A stretch of 64,000 nt of DNA from Chiridota heheva (Eukaryota > Echinodermata > Holothuroidea > Apodida > Chiridotidae): positions 253,501 to 317,500 of the forward strand of contig JAIGNY010001444.1 of NCBI GenBank assembly GCA_020152595.1. Reading direction: 5' to 3'. Positions 11,846-24,342 of the stretch are shown here, piece by piece. Both the position numbers and the translations under genes were made by a program. The notes under the pieces are model-generated. The model was not told the DNA's origin. It did no database searches and saw only the letters and a program-made list of their open reading frames with translations. Position 1 is the first letter of the stretch; each line of letters opens with the position of its first letter.

Positions 11846-12055
11846 CTTCCTCCCCCCCCCTCCCTCTCTCTACTTTGTTTTTTTTTCACCCATGCACCTC
11901 CTCTCTCGATCCCAGCTTTCTGACCTTTAGTTCTTGTATTTCTCTCATTCTCTCGCTGTTTTCTTTCCTTCCTACCTCTAGAATGATCTAACCTCTCAGG
12001 CACAATTTGACCCTCGTTGTCATGGTGCCGTTAAGCCCTCATCAAACATGCAAAC

Positions 12056-12964
12056 AAACAAAATACTTCAAGGTTGAAATGCCATCATCTTGGAAAATAA
12101 ATTTCATGTATGCAAATATATTTTATGGAGCAGAGGGTTGGAGTGGGGAATATCCAAAAAAAAAAATATTGCATGTGTAAAAAAATATTGTTAAATATTA
12201 AACGTCCAAAATTAATCTCACTTAATTGCTCTTATTTCCAAGTTTAGTTTGAAATAAGCTTTGAAATTTGCTTCCCGAGAATCTGTCTAAATTTGTAAAA
12301 TTTTAACAAGGAAGATGAAGCCCCTGTGACCCCTTTCAAAACACTGCTGTTGAATATCATGGCTTTGAAAATTGGCTTGTCGATTTGTTTCCTTCCTGCC
12401 TGATTCTAGAGTGCTTGTAGAATTTTGTATGGTGTGGGGCATTAGGGATGTACCCTAGGTTACATCATCAAAATGTTGTTGCTAAACAACTTTTGTCCTT
12501 TAATAAATCCTGTTTTAGATGTTGATCAATGTGCAATTATTTGATTTTCTGCAGTCTGAATGAGAACAGATATTTACACTTATGCCGTAGCCTTATATAG
12601 AACAACAATAACTGAGACAACCTCTTTCTAATATTAGGGCTTTCTACGAATAGCTTCTCTCATTGACCATCAATAATCAGAGCGAGTGATTGAGATAACC
12701 TTCATACAATTGAGTTTGCCTGCTCCAAAAACGCGAGCTGTAAGAAAGAGTCTGACAGGCCTTGGTATTTATATTGATTTGGATTTTCTGGCCAATAAGT
12801 TTACAAATTGGGCTGAATACAACTACAAATGACTATAAAATGATGGGAAATATAACATTTTAAAATGGTATAGGTTTTTGTTTCGCCTGCAAAGCATGAT
12901 GAAGAGACCTAGGGGTCATCCTGTCGTCGGCTTTGTCATCCACAAATGTTTAAATGAGCTCAGT
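12056..12964. other. Intergenic, no gene seen
   Basis: AT-rich sequence without a recognisable coding segment or a strong repeat. The minus-strand open frame just upstream (11,761-12,003) is a shadow of the LINE 3' region. Confidence 0.45.
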
Positions 12965-13585
12965 GCATAACTTAAGTTATGAATGGTGTACATTCATTTA
13001 ACTTGGCACAGGGGTAGAGGACATTGATATTGTTTAAATGACCATGATTAATGGTGAGGGGGTTGTGTGTGCATACTTATTAGCCTACTTGCATTACAAT
13101 GCAAATATTTGTATCTCTTAAATTGAAGTGGGGGTGGTGATTTATGTTACACAAATGATCATATACATGAAGATCATCATCTACACTTAATAGTGATGTG
13201 TAGTGTACATATTAATTTGGTTATTTGTATAGCAATAGACTTGCAAAATGTTTAACCTGAGAACATAACTTGAGTTATGAATGGTGTACATTCCTGTAAC
13301 TTGGCACAATGGTAGAGGGCATTGGTACTGTTCAGTTGAGCATGATTAGGGGATGTATGTGCATACTAATTAGATTATTTGCATAACATTGAAATATTTG
13401 CATCTATGATATCTCTTAGATTAAAGTGGGTATGGTGATTTGCTTATGCAAATGATTATTCAAAGAGCATTGTTTACACTTAATGGTGTAGTGTGCATAT
13501 TAATCAGAATATTTGCATAACAGTAGACTTTCATGGGATCAACTTAAATTATGAATGGTATACATTTATTTAAAGTGGCACAGAG

Positions 13586-14395
13586 ATAGAGGAATAAATG
13601 AGCTTGATATTTTTGGGGGGAGGTGTACAGGGGTGTTGGAAGGAACTCAGGGCAAGGGGGGCAGAAAATCAAGTAAGGGCACTTTTTTACTGTAAATGGG
13701 GAACACTTTTTGTTTTCAAAAAGGGGCACTTTTGTCAGTTTTTGAAAAAGTGGGGCATGTGCCCCCTGTTCCTGGTTCCTACACTAATGGTTTGAGCATA
13801 GCCTGAACTTAGGGGAGGCACCCCACTTTTTTTAAGATGTATATACTTTTGTATGCTGGTTGTTTGTAATTTATTATGACTTTCTCCCCACTTTTGACTT
13901 AACCCTTACTTTTGGCAGGCAAATCTTGGCAAATTATTAAGGGCCATGTCCTCCTTCTTTCACCATGGCCCTCGGAGTCGGGCCCCTGATAAATGACATG
14001 TTTTAATTGTGTCAAAGGAATACTAAATGTATGGTACTTCTTCTATGAGCTATGCAGGATTTGTGAGTGAGTGGATTTCTATTTGTTTTAAAGCTTCAAG
14101 AATGACCTCTATAATCTCATATAATTTATAAAAGGGCACCATCTGCCCTCATCCGCCCCGACTTTCAAAAGGGCACCTCCTGCCCTCATCCGCCCCAACT
14201 TTCAAAAGAGCACCATCTGCCCTGGTCCACCCTCAACTTTCAAAAGGGCACCTCCTGCCCTCATCCGCCCCGACTTTCAAAAGGGCACCATCTGCCCTGG
14301 TCCACCCCCAACTTTCAAAAGGGCACCTCCTGCCCTCATACGCCCCGACTTTCGAAAGGGCACCTCTTGCCCCCCTTGCCTCTGTGGTTCTGACA
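13586..14395 (+). repeat. Dispersed ~800-bp element, copy 1 (partner inverted at 60,040-60,912)
   Basis: GGTGTTGGAAGGAACTCAGG followed by a CAAGGGGGGCAGA stretch here matches the reverse complement of about 60,865-60,905. The downstream phrases (GGACATGTTTTAATTGTGTC-like, GATTTCTATTTGTTTTAAAG-like, GGGCACCTCCTGCCC) match 60,135-60,365 in the same order, inverted. No protein is encoded. It sits inside the ~290-bp repeat array, so it arrived later. Terminal repeats and target duplication were not resolved. Confidence 0.65.
14130..14392. repeat. 37/38-bp tandem repeat, about 7 copies
   Basis: The unit ACTTTCAAAAGGGCACCTCC followed by TGCCCTCATCCGCCCCG alternates between a CACCTCCTGCCCTCATCC type and a CACCATCTGCCCTGGTCC type, suggesting a two-unit higher-order repeat. 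It lies inside the dispersed element; the partner copy near 60,150-60,215 has only about two units, so copy number differs between copies. Confidence 0.8.
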
Positions 14396-14699
14396 TCGCT
14401 GGGTGTGCATACTAATTAGCTTATTTGCATAACAATGGCAATATATGTTTCTCTGATATTTCTTTAATTAGGTTGGGTGTGGTGTTGTTATTTGGTGTTG
14501 TTATTTATACAAATGGTATATGTGAAGACAGGTTATTTCCATAATAGATTCCATGTAGAATGTTAGACATCTGCTCATTACTAAGTTAGGAATGCTCTAC
14601 TGTACATGTATATTCACAAATTTCACTGCCACAGGTATGGAAAGCATGGGAGTTCTTTGTTTATTTCAATTAGCATATTTGCATAATAATTTAACTGCT

Positions 14700-14880
<181 letters not shown>

Positions 14881-15395
14881 TATTATATCTTAAAGTAGTG
14901 AGGATGTGGTCAGATAATACTAAGGTAAATTAGATAAAGTGTTGTGTTCTTATTAATTTTGTTATTTGCATAACAAGAGAGTTTTGTGGAGCAGATTTAG
15001 CCAGGTCAGATATTTATGGTTGGTGGTTGTTTTTGCATTATTTTACCTGGGTTGATACTTACCAATTGCCAACCATGGCCATAAAAGTCTTAACACTTTT
15101 TTCTAATCTATGTTACTTGTAAAAACATACTTTGTTATTAATTGTAAAATGAGAAAATATATGCCAGGTGAGACTTACTAACCTCACATTTCTAGTATAT
15201 GTTACTATCAAACTTTGTTTTTAATGTTCTGGCATCAATAGCTTAATTTTGATTTCTGAAAGGCAGTTAAAAAGAAGTATTAGAAATTTAACAAAAGATT
15301 GTTTTGCTAGGGCTTAGTTAACCACAGGCATAGCATTTAGTTGTTTTCATTATTTTGAAGAAAGCTCATTTTAGAACTAGGAAGAATATATACTG
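14881..15395. other. Intergenic, no gene seen
   Basis: AT-rich flank of the microsatellite leading into the next LINE. No coding or repeat structure supported. Confidence 0.4.
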
Positions 15396-15516
15396 TATCC
15401 CCCTCCCCATAAACCTCATCCCATTTCCCCCAGCTGCCCTTCTCTACTATTAGGGTACTTGCTGCCTCCTTCTTATTCCCCTTTATTCATTTATTCATTT
15501 CTTATTTTCATCTTCA

Positions 15517-16880
15517 TTGACACATCAGAACTTGAAACTCCACCTCAATCCTCCAAACACGCCGAGAAATGTCCCAAAAGGCCATGCTCTTCCCTTTAGT
15601 CTTATTTTTCCTCCCATTCCTCCTCTCTCCCTCTCTCACAACTTTTTACCCCGCCCCTCCCCACCATTGCCAAAATTCATCATTGTCTCCTCTCCCCCCC
15701 ACTCCCCTAGTAATCCAGGCCTAAAAAGCCTCTCCTCATTTGCCCTCACCAGGGCCCTGCAGGGTATCATTGGTACCCCCGACCTTGTCAAATGCCTAAA
15801 GTCCAGAGACCACCTGATCAAAAGTTCCACCTCTACCCAATCCAAACTCCTCCTAGCATCACAACCCTTGCTAACACTAATGTCAAAATCACCACCTCCC
15901 CACACCAATACATTAAATCTTCCAGGGGGTAATCAAGTGCCATGATCTTTATGGAAGCTCCCTTGAGGAAATAAAAACTGAACTGAAATCACAAGGCATT
16001 GACGTCTGCCAACTCACCCTCTCCCCCAACAATACCACACTATCCAAACTAACACATACTTCCTCATATTCAACTCCCCCACCCCTCCCACCTCCATTCA
16101 CATTGGTTACCTCAATATCCCTGTCTCCCCAATACATACCCAACCCTCTCAGATGCTACAACTGTCAAAAATTCGGCCACGGTAAATATAAATGCCGCTC
16201 CCAAGCCCGCTGTGCTAATTGTCGCTCCCCCTCTTTGATCGTACAAGCTGTAAAAACGAGCCAAATATTCATTAACTGTTCCAAAAACCACCCTGCCTCC
16301 TCCAGCTCATGCCCCAAGTGGATCAGGAAAAGGAGTTCTTCAAAATAAAAACCCTCCAAAACTTCTCCTTCTTCGAACCCAGAAAGATTCGAGATCTCGA
16401 TTCCAAAACCCCAGTTCCAAAAACCACCCTGCCTCCTCCAGCTCATGCCCCAAGTGGATCAGGAAAAGGAGTTCTCCAAAATAAAAACCCTCCAAAACTT
16501 CTCCTTCTTGAACCCAGAAAGATTCGAGATCTCGATTCCAAAACCCCAAAGCAGCTTAACACCCACACCTATTCTCAAGCTCTCACCCACAACAACCCTA
16601 CCACCACCAACAGCAACAAACCCATCTTCATCAGCACCTGCACTGTATCCAAGGGCATCCAGACAGACACAGTCTGGATTGACCAGTTTTCCCACCAGGA
16701 AAAAGTCACTTTTACCCCTCCCTCATTTATTTCTGCCTCCCCATCTACCTCTTCCACATCCACCAACACTTCAGGCCCCTCACATCAATATGCCACTACT
16801 TTCTCCCATTCTGGAGAAAACCAGTTTAACAACATGCCACTTCCTAAGGACCATAAACTCCAACAGAGCACCTCAATCTA
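15517..16880 (+). pseudogene. ORF1 (Gag-like, CCHC zinc knuckles) of LINE copy B
   Basis: From ATG 15,517 the translation reads a proline/serine-rich N-terminus, then SNPGLKSLSSFALTRALQGI, a segment typical of ORF1 in this family. A frameshift near 15,920 precedes GVIKCHDLYGS-like and SLEEIKTELKSQG coding. The first knuckle CYNCQKFGHGKYKC is at 16,154-16,195. A second (ARCANC...) follows, and a third reads NCSKNHPASSSSCPKW. A 136-bp tandem duplication (16,281-16,547) breaks the frame again. The encoded protein would bind element RNA; this copy cannot make it. The open frames after the duplication are low-complexity Ser/Thr/Pro. Confidence 0.82.
16281..16547. repeat. 136-bp tandem duplication inside ORF1 of LINE copy B
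   Basis: CCAAAAACCACCCTGCCTCC begins one copy at 16,281 and another at 16,417; the two are almost identical except a one-base difference in CTTCTTCGAACCC/CTTCTTGAACCC and minor changes. Since 136 is not a multiple of three it shifts the frame. The high identity implies a recent event. Confidence 0.92.
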
Positions 16881-17403
16881 AGAAATAATTAAAGGCAACC
16901 TTAAGAACATCCAAAGATCTCCCGTCAATTAACACAAACCTTCCCCAATCTTACCTTCCACCCCGCACCACTCAGGTTAAAAACGCCAGCAGAAACTCCT
17001 ATAAAATTCAGCAGAAACCTATCTTCCCAACAACAAGCACCCAAGATCAACTCCTCCAAGCCTTACAACAACGATGGAAACATCCCAGTCCAACTTTCTT
17101 CATCTTTAACCCTCCCCTTCATAGACTACAATCCTATCCAAGACATGGACTTCGGCCAGCCTCCCCGGACCCGGGCCCCTCCCTCCTAAATATTTTTGAT
17201 AGCTGCTGATATCATACAATGGAACTGTCACGGACTCTCTGCCATCTTACAAAAACTTGAAATTCTGATTTCCACTTTCAACTCTAGTATCATCTGCCTT
17301 CAGGAAACCTTTTTATCCTCCACTGACTCAACCCCCATTCCTGGGTACTCGGGGTCACGCTTTATTTTCCAGAATGCCAGAAAGGCTTCTGGTGGCTCTT
17401 CTT

Positions 17404-17968
17404 TGGACTTCCTTCTCAACAAATCTCAAAGCTTCAGCGCATTCGAAACACTGCTGCCAGATTAGTTACTCTCACAAATAAGAAATCTTACATTTAACCC
17501 ATCCTCCACCAACTTCATTGGCTTCCTATATGTGAAAGAATAAACTACAAGCTTCTCACCCTCACATACAAAGCCATCCATGGTCTTGCTCTAAATTATA
17601 TTTCCAACTTACTCACCTTACAATTACCAACTCGCTCACTTAGATCTAACAGTGCTATTCTCCTAAAGCCGCCAAAAATTAACACCAAGACTTATGGTGA
17701 ACGTTCTTTTCAATCTGCAGCCCCCAAACTCTGGAACATTCTCCCAATCTACATCAGAAATGCCCCTACTTTAGATATTTTCAAGAGTGTATTGAAAACA
17801 CACCTTTTTATGAGTTACCCTCATTGGACCTTGTAACTTTATCCTGCTTGTATCTTTTTAAGTATGGTTTTTTGTTCTCTTACTATTTGTATCTTAAGGT
17901 TTTCTTATGTTATATTTGTTTATGTAAAGCGCATTGAGACTGTTTGGTATAATGCACTATATAAAAAT

Positions 17969-18027
<59 letters not shown>

Positions 18028-18028
18028 T
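17404..18028 (+). mobile_element. Nested 5'-truncated CR1/L2-like LINE tail
   Basis: This interrupts the endonuclease of LINE copy B. Translation reads LQRIRNTAARLVTL, a stop, then LHQLHWLPICERINYKLLTL, YKAIHGLA, RSFQSAAPKLWNILP and FKSVLKTHLF: the conserved C-terminal block of CR1/L2/Rex-type ORF2 proteins. The 3' UTR has GCGCATTGAGACTG...GCACTATATAAA, a typical tail, and ends in an (ATT)n run. Nesting gives relative age: copy B inserted first. Confidence 0.85.
17971..18028. repeat. (ATT)n microsatellite tail
   Basis: About 19 ATT trinucleotides directly after the TATATAAAAATGT tail of the nested LINE; such short tandem tails are normal 3' ends of CR1/L2-like elements. Confidence 0.95.
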
Positions 18029-21000
18029 ATGTCAGGATTGATATCCCTTCGAATCTCATTCCTATTCACTTCAACCTCCAAACCTCCTACCGTTTTGTGA
18101 AACTCTCCCTCCCCCTCTCTGACCTTGACAACCTCATCTCATCAAGTCTCCAAACCCTTTATCCTAATGGGTGACTTCAATGCTCACAACCCCCTTTGGG
18201 GCTCCTCCTCCTCCTCAGTCAGAGGTAAACACATTGAAAACTTTCTGAACCACCGCAACTTCTGTTTCCTTAATGATGGCTCTTCCACTTACACACAGGA
18301 ACAGGCACCTTCACCAGCATTAATATCTCCATCTATGACCCCTCCCTCTTTGCAAAGTTCTAGAACTGGAGAGTTCAACCTTCACTCTGTGGAAGTGACC
18401 ATTTTCCCATCCTCATCTCCACCCTCCCCTCCTCTACACATACTTTCCCTACTAACTAGAAATTTCAGCATGCAGACTGGAATCTTTACTCCAGTTTATG
18501 CAACATCTCCATCACCAATGATATCCTTCTCTTCGACAACCCATCACTCTCTTCACCTCAAAGGTTCTGGAAATCGCAGATTTTTCTATCCTCTCTTCCT
18601 ATCCTCTCTTCCTCCTTCACCCTGAAAAACTTTAAATATTGGTTCACCACTTATTGCAAAAGAATAAAGCCGTTAAGAATAAAGCCCTCCTTTTCTTCAA
18701 AACCCACCCATCCCTCCAAAACCTGGATAACTTCCATAACTGCTTAGCCTCCACTTTCACCAAAACCTCCTTCAAAGAATCTTTCCCACTCCTTTCGAAA
18801 CCTGAAAATTGAGGCTGAGAGAAACTTTCTTAACTTCCAGTCTAAGTATAAGGAAAACTACAACCTTCTGTTCACCTACTCAGAACTCTACTCTGCCCTA
18901 AAAAGATCAGGGTCCTCTTCCCAAGGCCCCGTCAGCATTCACTATAATCTCCTATAAAACCTTCCAGGACTTCCCTTGACATCTTACCCAAGATTTATAA
19001 CCACCTGTGGTCCTTCAAAACTTTTCCTAACATTTGCAGAGAGGCCATCATTATCCCCATCCCTAAGCCCAACAAAGACAGATCCATTCCCAATAATTAT
19101 CGCCCCATCGCTCTCACGTCCTGCCTCTGCATGATAATGGAACATATGGTCAATTATAGACTTTGCTGGTACCTTGAGAAGAAGCTCTTCCTCTCCTCAT
19201 CTCACAATGGTTTCAGGAGAAACTGGAATCGCCTGGACCATGTACTCAATTTAGACACTTATGTTCATAAAGCCTTTGTCAGGAACCACCATCTCCATCT
19301 TCTTTGACCTCGAAAAAGCCTTTGACACCACCTGGCTGTATGGTATCCTGAGGGACCTACACTTTGGGGTCTTCTTCCAATCCTCATCCAGAACTATCTC
19401 CATTCTCCCAATTTCAGGGTGCGCATAGGAAACACCTACTCACAAAGGTATACCCAGCACCTGGGTGTACACCAAGGCAGCATTCACTCCCTAACTCTGT
19501 TTATCCTCAAAATCAACAGCATCATTAAAGCTCTCTTCCCTAACATCAAGTGCTCTCTTTATGTCAATGATTTTGCCTTTTTTTCGTCCTCCCCATGCTT
19601 CCAAATCTTCCAAAATAATCTTTAAAAATGCCTTGACAACCTAGCTTACTGGAGTGACACTAACAGCTTCAATTTCTCAAAAGACAAAACTGTTCTTATT
19701 CATTTTAGCAACAGCAACTCTTTCTTCTTTTGCCCCAATCTTTCATCTCAAAGATTCCATCATTCCCAGTAAAGAAAGTTCTCATTTCCTTGAAATCACT
19801 CTCGATTCTAGGCTCTTCTATTTCCTCCACATCAACACTCCCAAAACCAACTGTTACAAAACCCTCAATCTTCTCAAGGTCCTCTCCAACACTAACTGGG
19901 GAGCCAATCGTCTCACCTTGCCCACTGTATATTGCTCCCTTCTTAGATTTAAGCTGGACTACGACAACTTCATCTATGGCTTTGCCCACAAATTTTACTT
20001 GAGGTACATCAAGGTCATCGAAAACACTGCGCTAAGGATCTACCTTGGTGCCATCCAAACCACCCCCATAACCAGTCCTCTCGTAGAGGCCAATGAACTC
20101 CCCTTTGACCTCAGGTGTGCCAGGGCTAGTTTCTCCTTTGCTCTTCACATCCTCACTGACCCACGAAACCCTTGTTTCTATTGCACCCACTCTCCTTCAT
20201 TCACCAACCTCTTCAATCTCAACAAACACATCCCTCCACCATTCGGTATCCGATGCATTCTCATTTCTCCAAAGCCAACATCAATATTTTCTTTATAGCC
20301 AGGTACACTGTCCCTTCCACTCCCACCTGGCTTATCCCTCCTTCCCTCTCCTCCCAAGTTTTTCTTGGCCTCACCTCCTACATGAAAGCTCTTCACAACC
20401 CTGCCTTTTTTTGCTCCAAATACTGCCAACTCAGTAGACACTTCCATGACTACTCCTTTCTCTTCACCAAGAGTTCCACATGAGAAGGCTCCTCTGCAGC
20501 CTCCGCCACCTGTACTGGCCTCACCCTTTCATCAAGATTACCAGATGGAGCCTCCTGCCGAAGCAAAGGCTATCCTCCTAGCTTTAAACTTTGCAGAACT
20601 CTCCTTCTGCCTCTACTTCATCATCAGTTCTCACAGGCGTCCTCAACATGCTCTGGTCTAATCCACTTATCTTACAAATTTTAAAGAAAATTTACGCTCT
20701 CTCTTCTTCAGGGAAGAAAATGATCTTTTTCTGGATTCCCAGCCACATCGGTATCCCTGGGAATGAGAGAGCCGACAGAGCAGCTAACAACGCTCTGTGG
20801 AACCACATTTCACCAATCCTTATTCCGCACTCTGACTTTCGTCTCAACATTTCCAGCTACCTCAGGGAGACCTGGCAAGACTCTTGGAATCTTGAGACCA
20901 GAAACAAACTTCACACTATCAATCCCAAAGTAGGGACCAACCCTCCCTCACACAGTCGCAATCATAGAGAGAACGTCGTTATCACCCCCATACATCTTGA

Positions 21001-21455
21001 TCACTCCTTTCTCACCCAATCCTACCTCCTTTCAGGCTCTTTCAAACCTCTCTGCCTTACTTGCAACACTGATCTTTCAATCAAGCATATCCTCTTAACC
21101 TGTCCCTTATACCTAAACTTCACATCACTCCTTTCCTCCTCCACATCCATCTCTGATCTCTTCAAGAACAATCCCTCCTCCAATATCATCTCCTTCCTCC
21201 GCAATAGCAACTTATTGCACTTGATTTAATCCCTACCCACACTTCCCCCTTTCTACCCCACCATCCTATCCCTCGTTTCCTTTTTAAACTTTTTTTCACC
21301 TTTATTTTTCACCCTATTTTTCTCTCCTTCCTATTTCTTCTCCCTTTCCCATTAATCTCCATCCTAACTCTAGCACCTTAACTTTCTAACACCCTCTTGG
21401 GACATTTGACTGAATGCTGTGGTGCTGTTAAACATCAACAAACCAAACCAAACTT

Positions 21456-23035
21456 TCAAGTGTTAGACCCTGCCATGCACTTGCTCTTGGAATTGTCAAA
21501 TCTTTTCCACTTTTTCTTAAGTTTTCAGAGGTTGGTGTTATTTATGTGATGATGGCTCCTTTGGAGAAATTCTTGGATGTGCAACTTATTACACAGAGTG
21601 GCTATCTGATCTGCTTGTAGATTTATGAAATTCTGCCATCCTTGCCAAGCAACATAAGCTTTATCAGAATTGTCTTAATTTGAAATAATAAACAAAGTGA
21701 GCAACAGGCTCATAGCCAGCATCTGGAATGGGGGTGATGCCTCCTCCCCCTGGGAAGGTCTGTGTCAGCCATGCATGAATGAAGCAACAAGGAAATATGG
21801 AGACTCTGTCCAAGTGCCTCTCTGGTAGTATTTGAACTCCCACCCTTTGAGACAATTCCTTGCTATGGGTCTGGTGAGAAGTGTGGCTTGATGGTTTGCT
21901 TGGCATGTTTGTTACATGCAGAATTTGATTTCAATTTTTCATTGAATATGATATAAGCTTTTTTGTTGACCTCTGAAGTACTATGGAAGCAAACTATTTG
22001 CCGTTGCTTGGAGACAGCTCTTTAGGGTATTTATCATTCTGTTTCAGAAGAGTTTGTTGCAATCTTCAGAGGCCTGCTTGGAATTAAAATTCATTTCTTT
22101 TATCATTTTTACTTTTCTGCACAAAAATGAACATTATCAAGAATTAAACATGGTTCAACTGATCATTTAGTGAGAGAACAGCAAGAAAAAAGTGTGGGAA
22201 TTGATTGTTAACAAAATATTAATTACAAATGTAAAATATGATGTGCATGCAAGTTAAAAATCAGTCAGAGAGTAGTAGAGCTGGGAACAGGCGAAACTAT
22301 TTTATCTCAGCCCCATATTACAATTAAAAGTATTGTTTGCAATATATGAATATTGATAATTATGGATGAAACAAAATAAAATTTGTGTGGCATGATTATT
22401 GCATGTGCGGAAAGCATACCTTCATAAAATGATTGATTGATTTCACTTCTCAATTGGTAGGCTATTCAACATGAAGTTGATCTTCAAAGGGGGCCTCACA
22501 TGTTCAAACAATACATGAAAAAATTGAATTAAATCAAAGAAATGATTATAAAACATGAGAAAAAATTGAAAATAGTCAAATGTAAAAATTACTTACGATA
22601 AATGTACCAATATTAAATATAGAGTTCTAACAATTAAAATGGGGGGAGATTAACATAAGTGATTGTGACAAACAATATAAGAAACTGAAACTGTAAAGTC
22701 TTCAAATTTATCAGAAAGTAATTTAATCGTCCTACCCCTCCCCATCACTATTTATGCTACACTGTGAGTAACATAAGAAGGACAACACAGTCTGTATTGA
22801 AACATACATTATGTATTTAATGTTGATAACAGCCTTAAATTTGCAGGCTTACATGGTTTCAGGTTAATTCTTATTCCAGACTTGCAATCTCATGCAAACT
22901 TCATATATATTACAACTGAATAATTACAATCTCAGACATTTCCTATCAGTGTTATTTCCTGCTGTCAGTTTTTAAGTGCTGCATAATCAATTCCACAAAC
23001 ACCATGAATAACGATTTCAAGTGTTTGGTCATAAG
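21456..23035. other. Intergenic, no gene seen
   Basis: AT-rich unique-looking sequence. The open frame at 21,664-21,906 (minus) has no domain. No tandem repeat or terminal repeat was noticed. Confidence 0.45.
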
Positions 23036-23618
23036 CTTCTGAGGAACTAACATGTTGATATGAAAAACACCCTTCATTCTGTTTATGTCCATAAAGTTAC
23101 AAGCTTTATAGTGTGTGGTCAAGCAAATGCATCTTTTATCAAAGAAAGCTTGGTGAAGAAAGTACTTTGATATACAGTATCTTATTCTACTAAAGAGTTA
23201 ATTTAAGTTTAACATTCTCTCATTGATGTGGAAATGACTTGTGTGGAAAGTCTATAGGAGGTTGGCACACTAATCGTGTATTTTGAAGAAATGAGTGAAA
23301 CATTTGTACTAATTGGAATTGTTTTCTTTAAAATATTTTAGTTATATTACTACATTATGTTTTTCTGCTTTCATGACATATCCAATGGTTTCTGTAAGCC
23401 ACAAAATTGCAATAAAATACATAAACACACTGAAAAATGTGACGATGTAGTGTCACAACTAGTCTGATATCAGTAGTTTACACTCAAATGAGACATCTGA
23501 AATTTGGATATCTCTTTAACGGAAATAGATTTTTGAATGCTTTTTTTTTGTAGTACTCAACAAAGCTTTTAACAATGTCAGCTAATCTAAAGATGGAAAG
23601 GAGTTGTCAGTACAAAAC
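23036..23618 (+). repeat. Dispersed repeat, copy 1 (unexpanded form)
   Basis: In order, TATAGTGTGTGGTCAAGCAA, GTGGAAATGACTTGTGTGG, GTGTCACAACTAGTCTGATA, GATATCTCTTTAACGGAAAT and TTTTTGAATGCTTTTTTTTT also occur in the block 34,050-37,010 with moderate divergence. There a 2.36-kb minisatellite lies in the position of TTTAGTTATATTACTAC here (~23,337). No coding potential seen. Confidence 0.65.
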
Positions 23619-23621
23619 CAC

Positions 23622-23895
23622 CATGACTGTATGAAATGGATATTTTGTAGATTTGGACTGTATGAAATGAATATTTTGTAGATTTGGACTGTGTGAAATG
23701 GATATTTTGTAGATTTGGACTTTATGAAATGGATGTTTTGTAGATTTGGACTTTATGAAAAAGATGCTTTGTAGATTTCGAATGTATGAAATGGATATTT
23801 TGTAGATTTGGACTATGAAATGGATATTTTGTAGATTTGGACTGTATAAAATGGATATGTTGTAGATTTGGACTTTATGAAATGGATATTTTGTA
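23622..23895. repeat. 31-bp minisatellite, about 9 copies
   Basis: The unit TGAAATGGATATTTTGTAGA followed by TTTGGACTGTA (31 bp) varies at ACTGTA/ACTTTA and GGATATT/GGATGTT. The period is not a multiple of three. It starts at the right edge of the dispersed repeat copy. Confidence 0.92.
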
Positions 23896-24342
23896 ACATT
23901 GCAGCAGGTCAAATGAAATGCAATTAGTCAAGACAAATCCCAAGTGTTGTATAAATATATGTTGAAGGAAATGAACCAAAAGACACAACACATAATAACA
24001 GATATGTGCATTCATGCACAGTAAGTGCAACTCTAGAGACTAGGTGGGTTTTCATCAACATCATATTTATATGCATGGAGAGTCAACGACTTACAAATTT
24101 TCTTATTAATAGCAGAGAGCCTCGCAGCTTCATTAATTTGAATGTACACACTTGTGAAGTTATCTTTTAAAACACTTTTCTGCATTTTAAGACCTTTAGT
24201 AGATAACATACTGACTTTTCCTCATTTGTGTGTTTTTGACCCCAAAAGTCATGTCTGTTTATGCAGCTCCCCAGTTTAGATTTGGTTTGATTAAACTGTA
24301 TTAAGTTTTCGTGATATGTAAACCCTCATTTTATTTACTCAG
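23896..24342. other. Intergenic or intronic, no gene seen
   Basis: AT-rich, ending in a pyrimidine-rich tract and CAG that would serve as the splice acceptor of the candidate exon that follows. Confidence 0.35.

Larger units (their letters stand above)
9113..12055 (+). mobile_element. Decayed I-like non-LTR retrotransposon with internal deletion (copy A)
   Basis: An ORF1 with zinc knuckles (from about 9,431) is joined near 10,435 directly to the C-terminal part of an RT and an RNase H domain, so the endonuclease and the RT catalytic core are missing. The 3' end (TGCCGTTAAGCCCTCATC then AAACAAACAAA) closely matches copy C at 53,880-54,398 and resembles copy B. Many frameshifts and stops make it non-functional. 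An RNase H domain after the RT points to the I group of LINEs (I, Nimb, Ingi and relatives). The 5' boundary is approximate. Confidence 0.85.
17196..21227 (+). pseudogene. ORF2 of LINE copy B: endonuclease, RT, RNase H, zinc finger
   Basis: ATG 17,196 opens an apurinic-like endonuclease: IIQWNCHGL...SSIICLQETFLSS. After the nested insertion the domain resumes with ILMGDFNAHNPLWGS (GDFN at 18,170), then NDGSSTY. RT blocks: PNNYRPIALTSCL-type sequence near 19,095, FDLEKAFDTTW (~19,303), GVHQGSIHSLTLF (~19,470; usually PQGS) and SLYVNDFAFF (YVND at 19,560-19,571, where the catalytic box is normally YXDD). The thumb reads VLSNTNWGANR. RNase H keeps EAKAILLALNF (~20,560) and WIPSHIGIPGNERADRAA (20,732-20,785). 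A CLTCNTDLSIKHILLTCPLY finger ends the protein. Asp to Asn in the catalytic box, plus frameshifts, mean no activity. Confidence 0.85.
15396..21455 (+). mobile_element. Decayed but near full-length I-like LINE (copy B)
   Basis: Order: ORF1 with CCHC knuckles (15,517-16,880), ORF2 endonuclease N-terminus (17,196-17,403), a nested foreign LINE tail (17,404-18,028), ORF2 endonuclease remainder with GDFNAHNPLWG (18,170), RT (about 18,890-20,150), RNase H (about 20,480-20,810) and a C-terminal CCHC finger (21,053-21,101). The 3' end reads GTGGTGCTGTTAAACATC then AACAAACCAAACC, parallel to copies A and C. Frameshifts and stops are numerous. The 5' boundary is uncertain by a few hundred bases. Confidence 0.87.
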
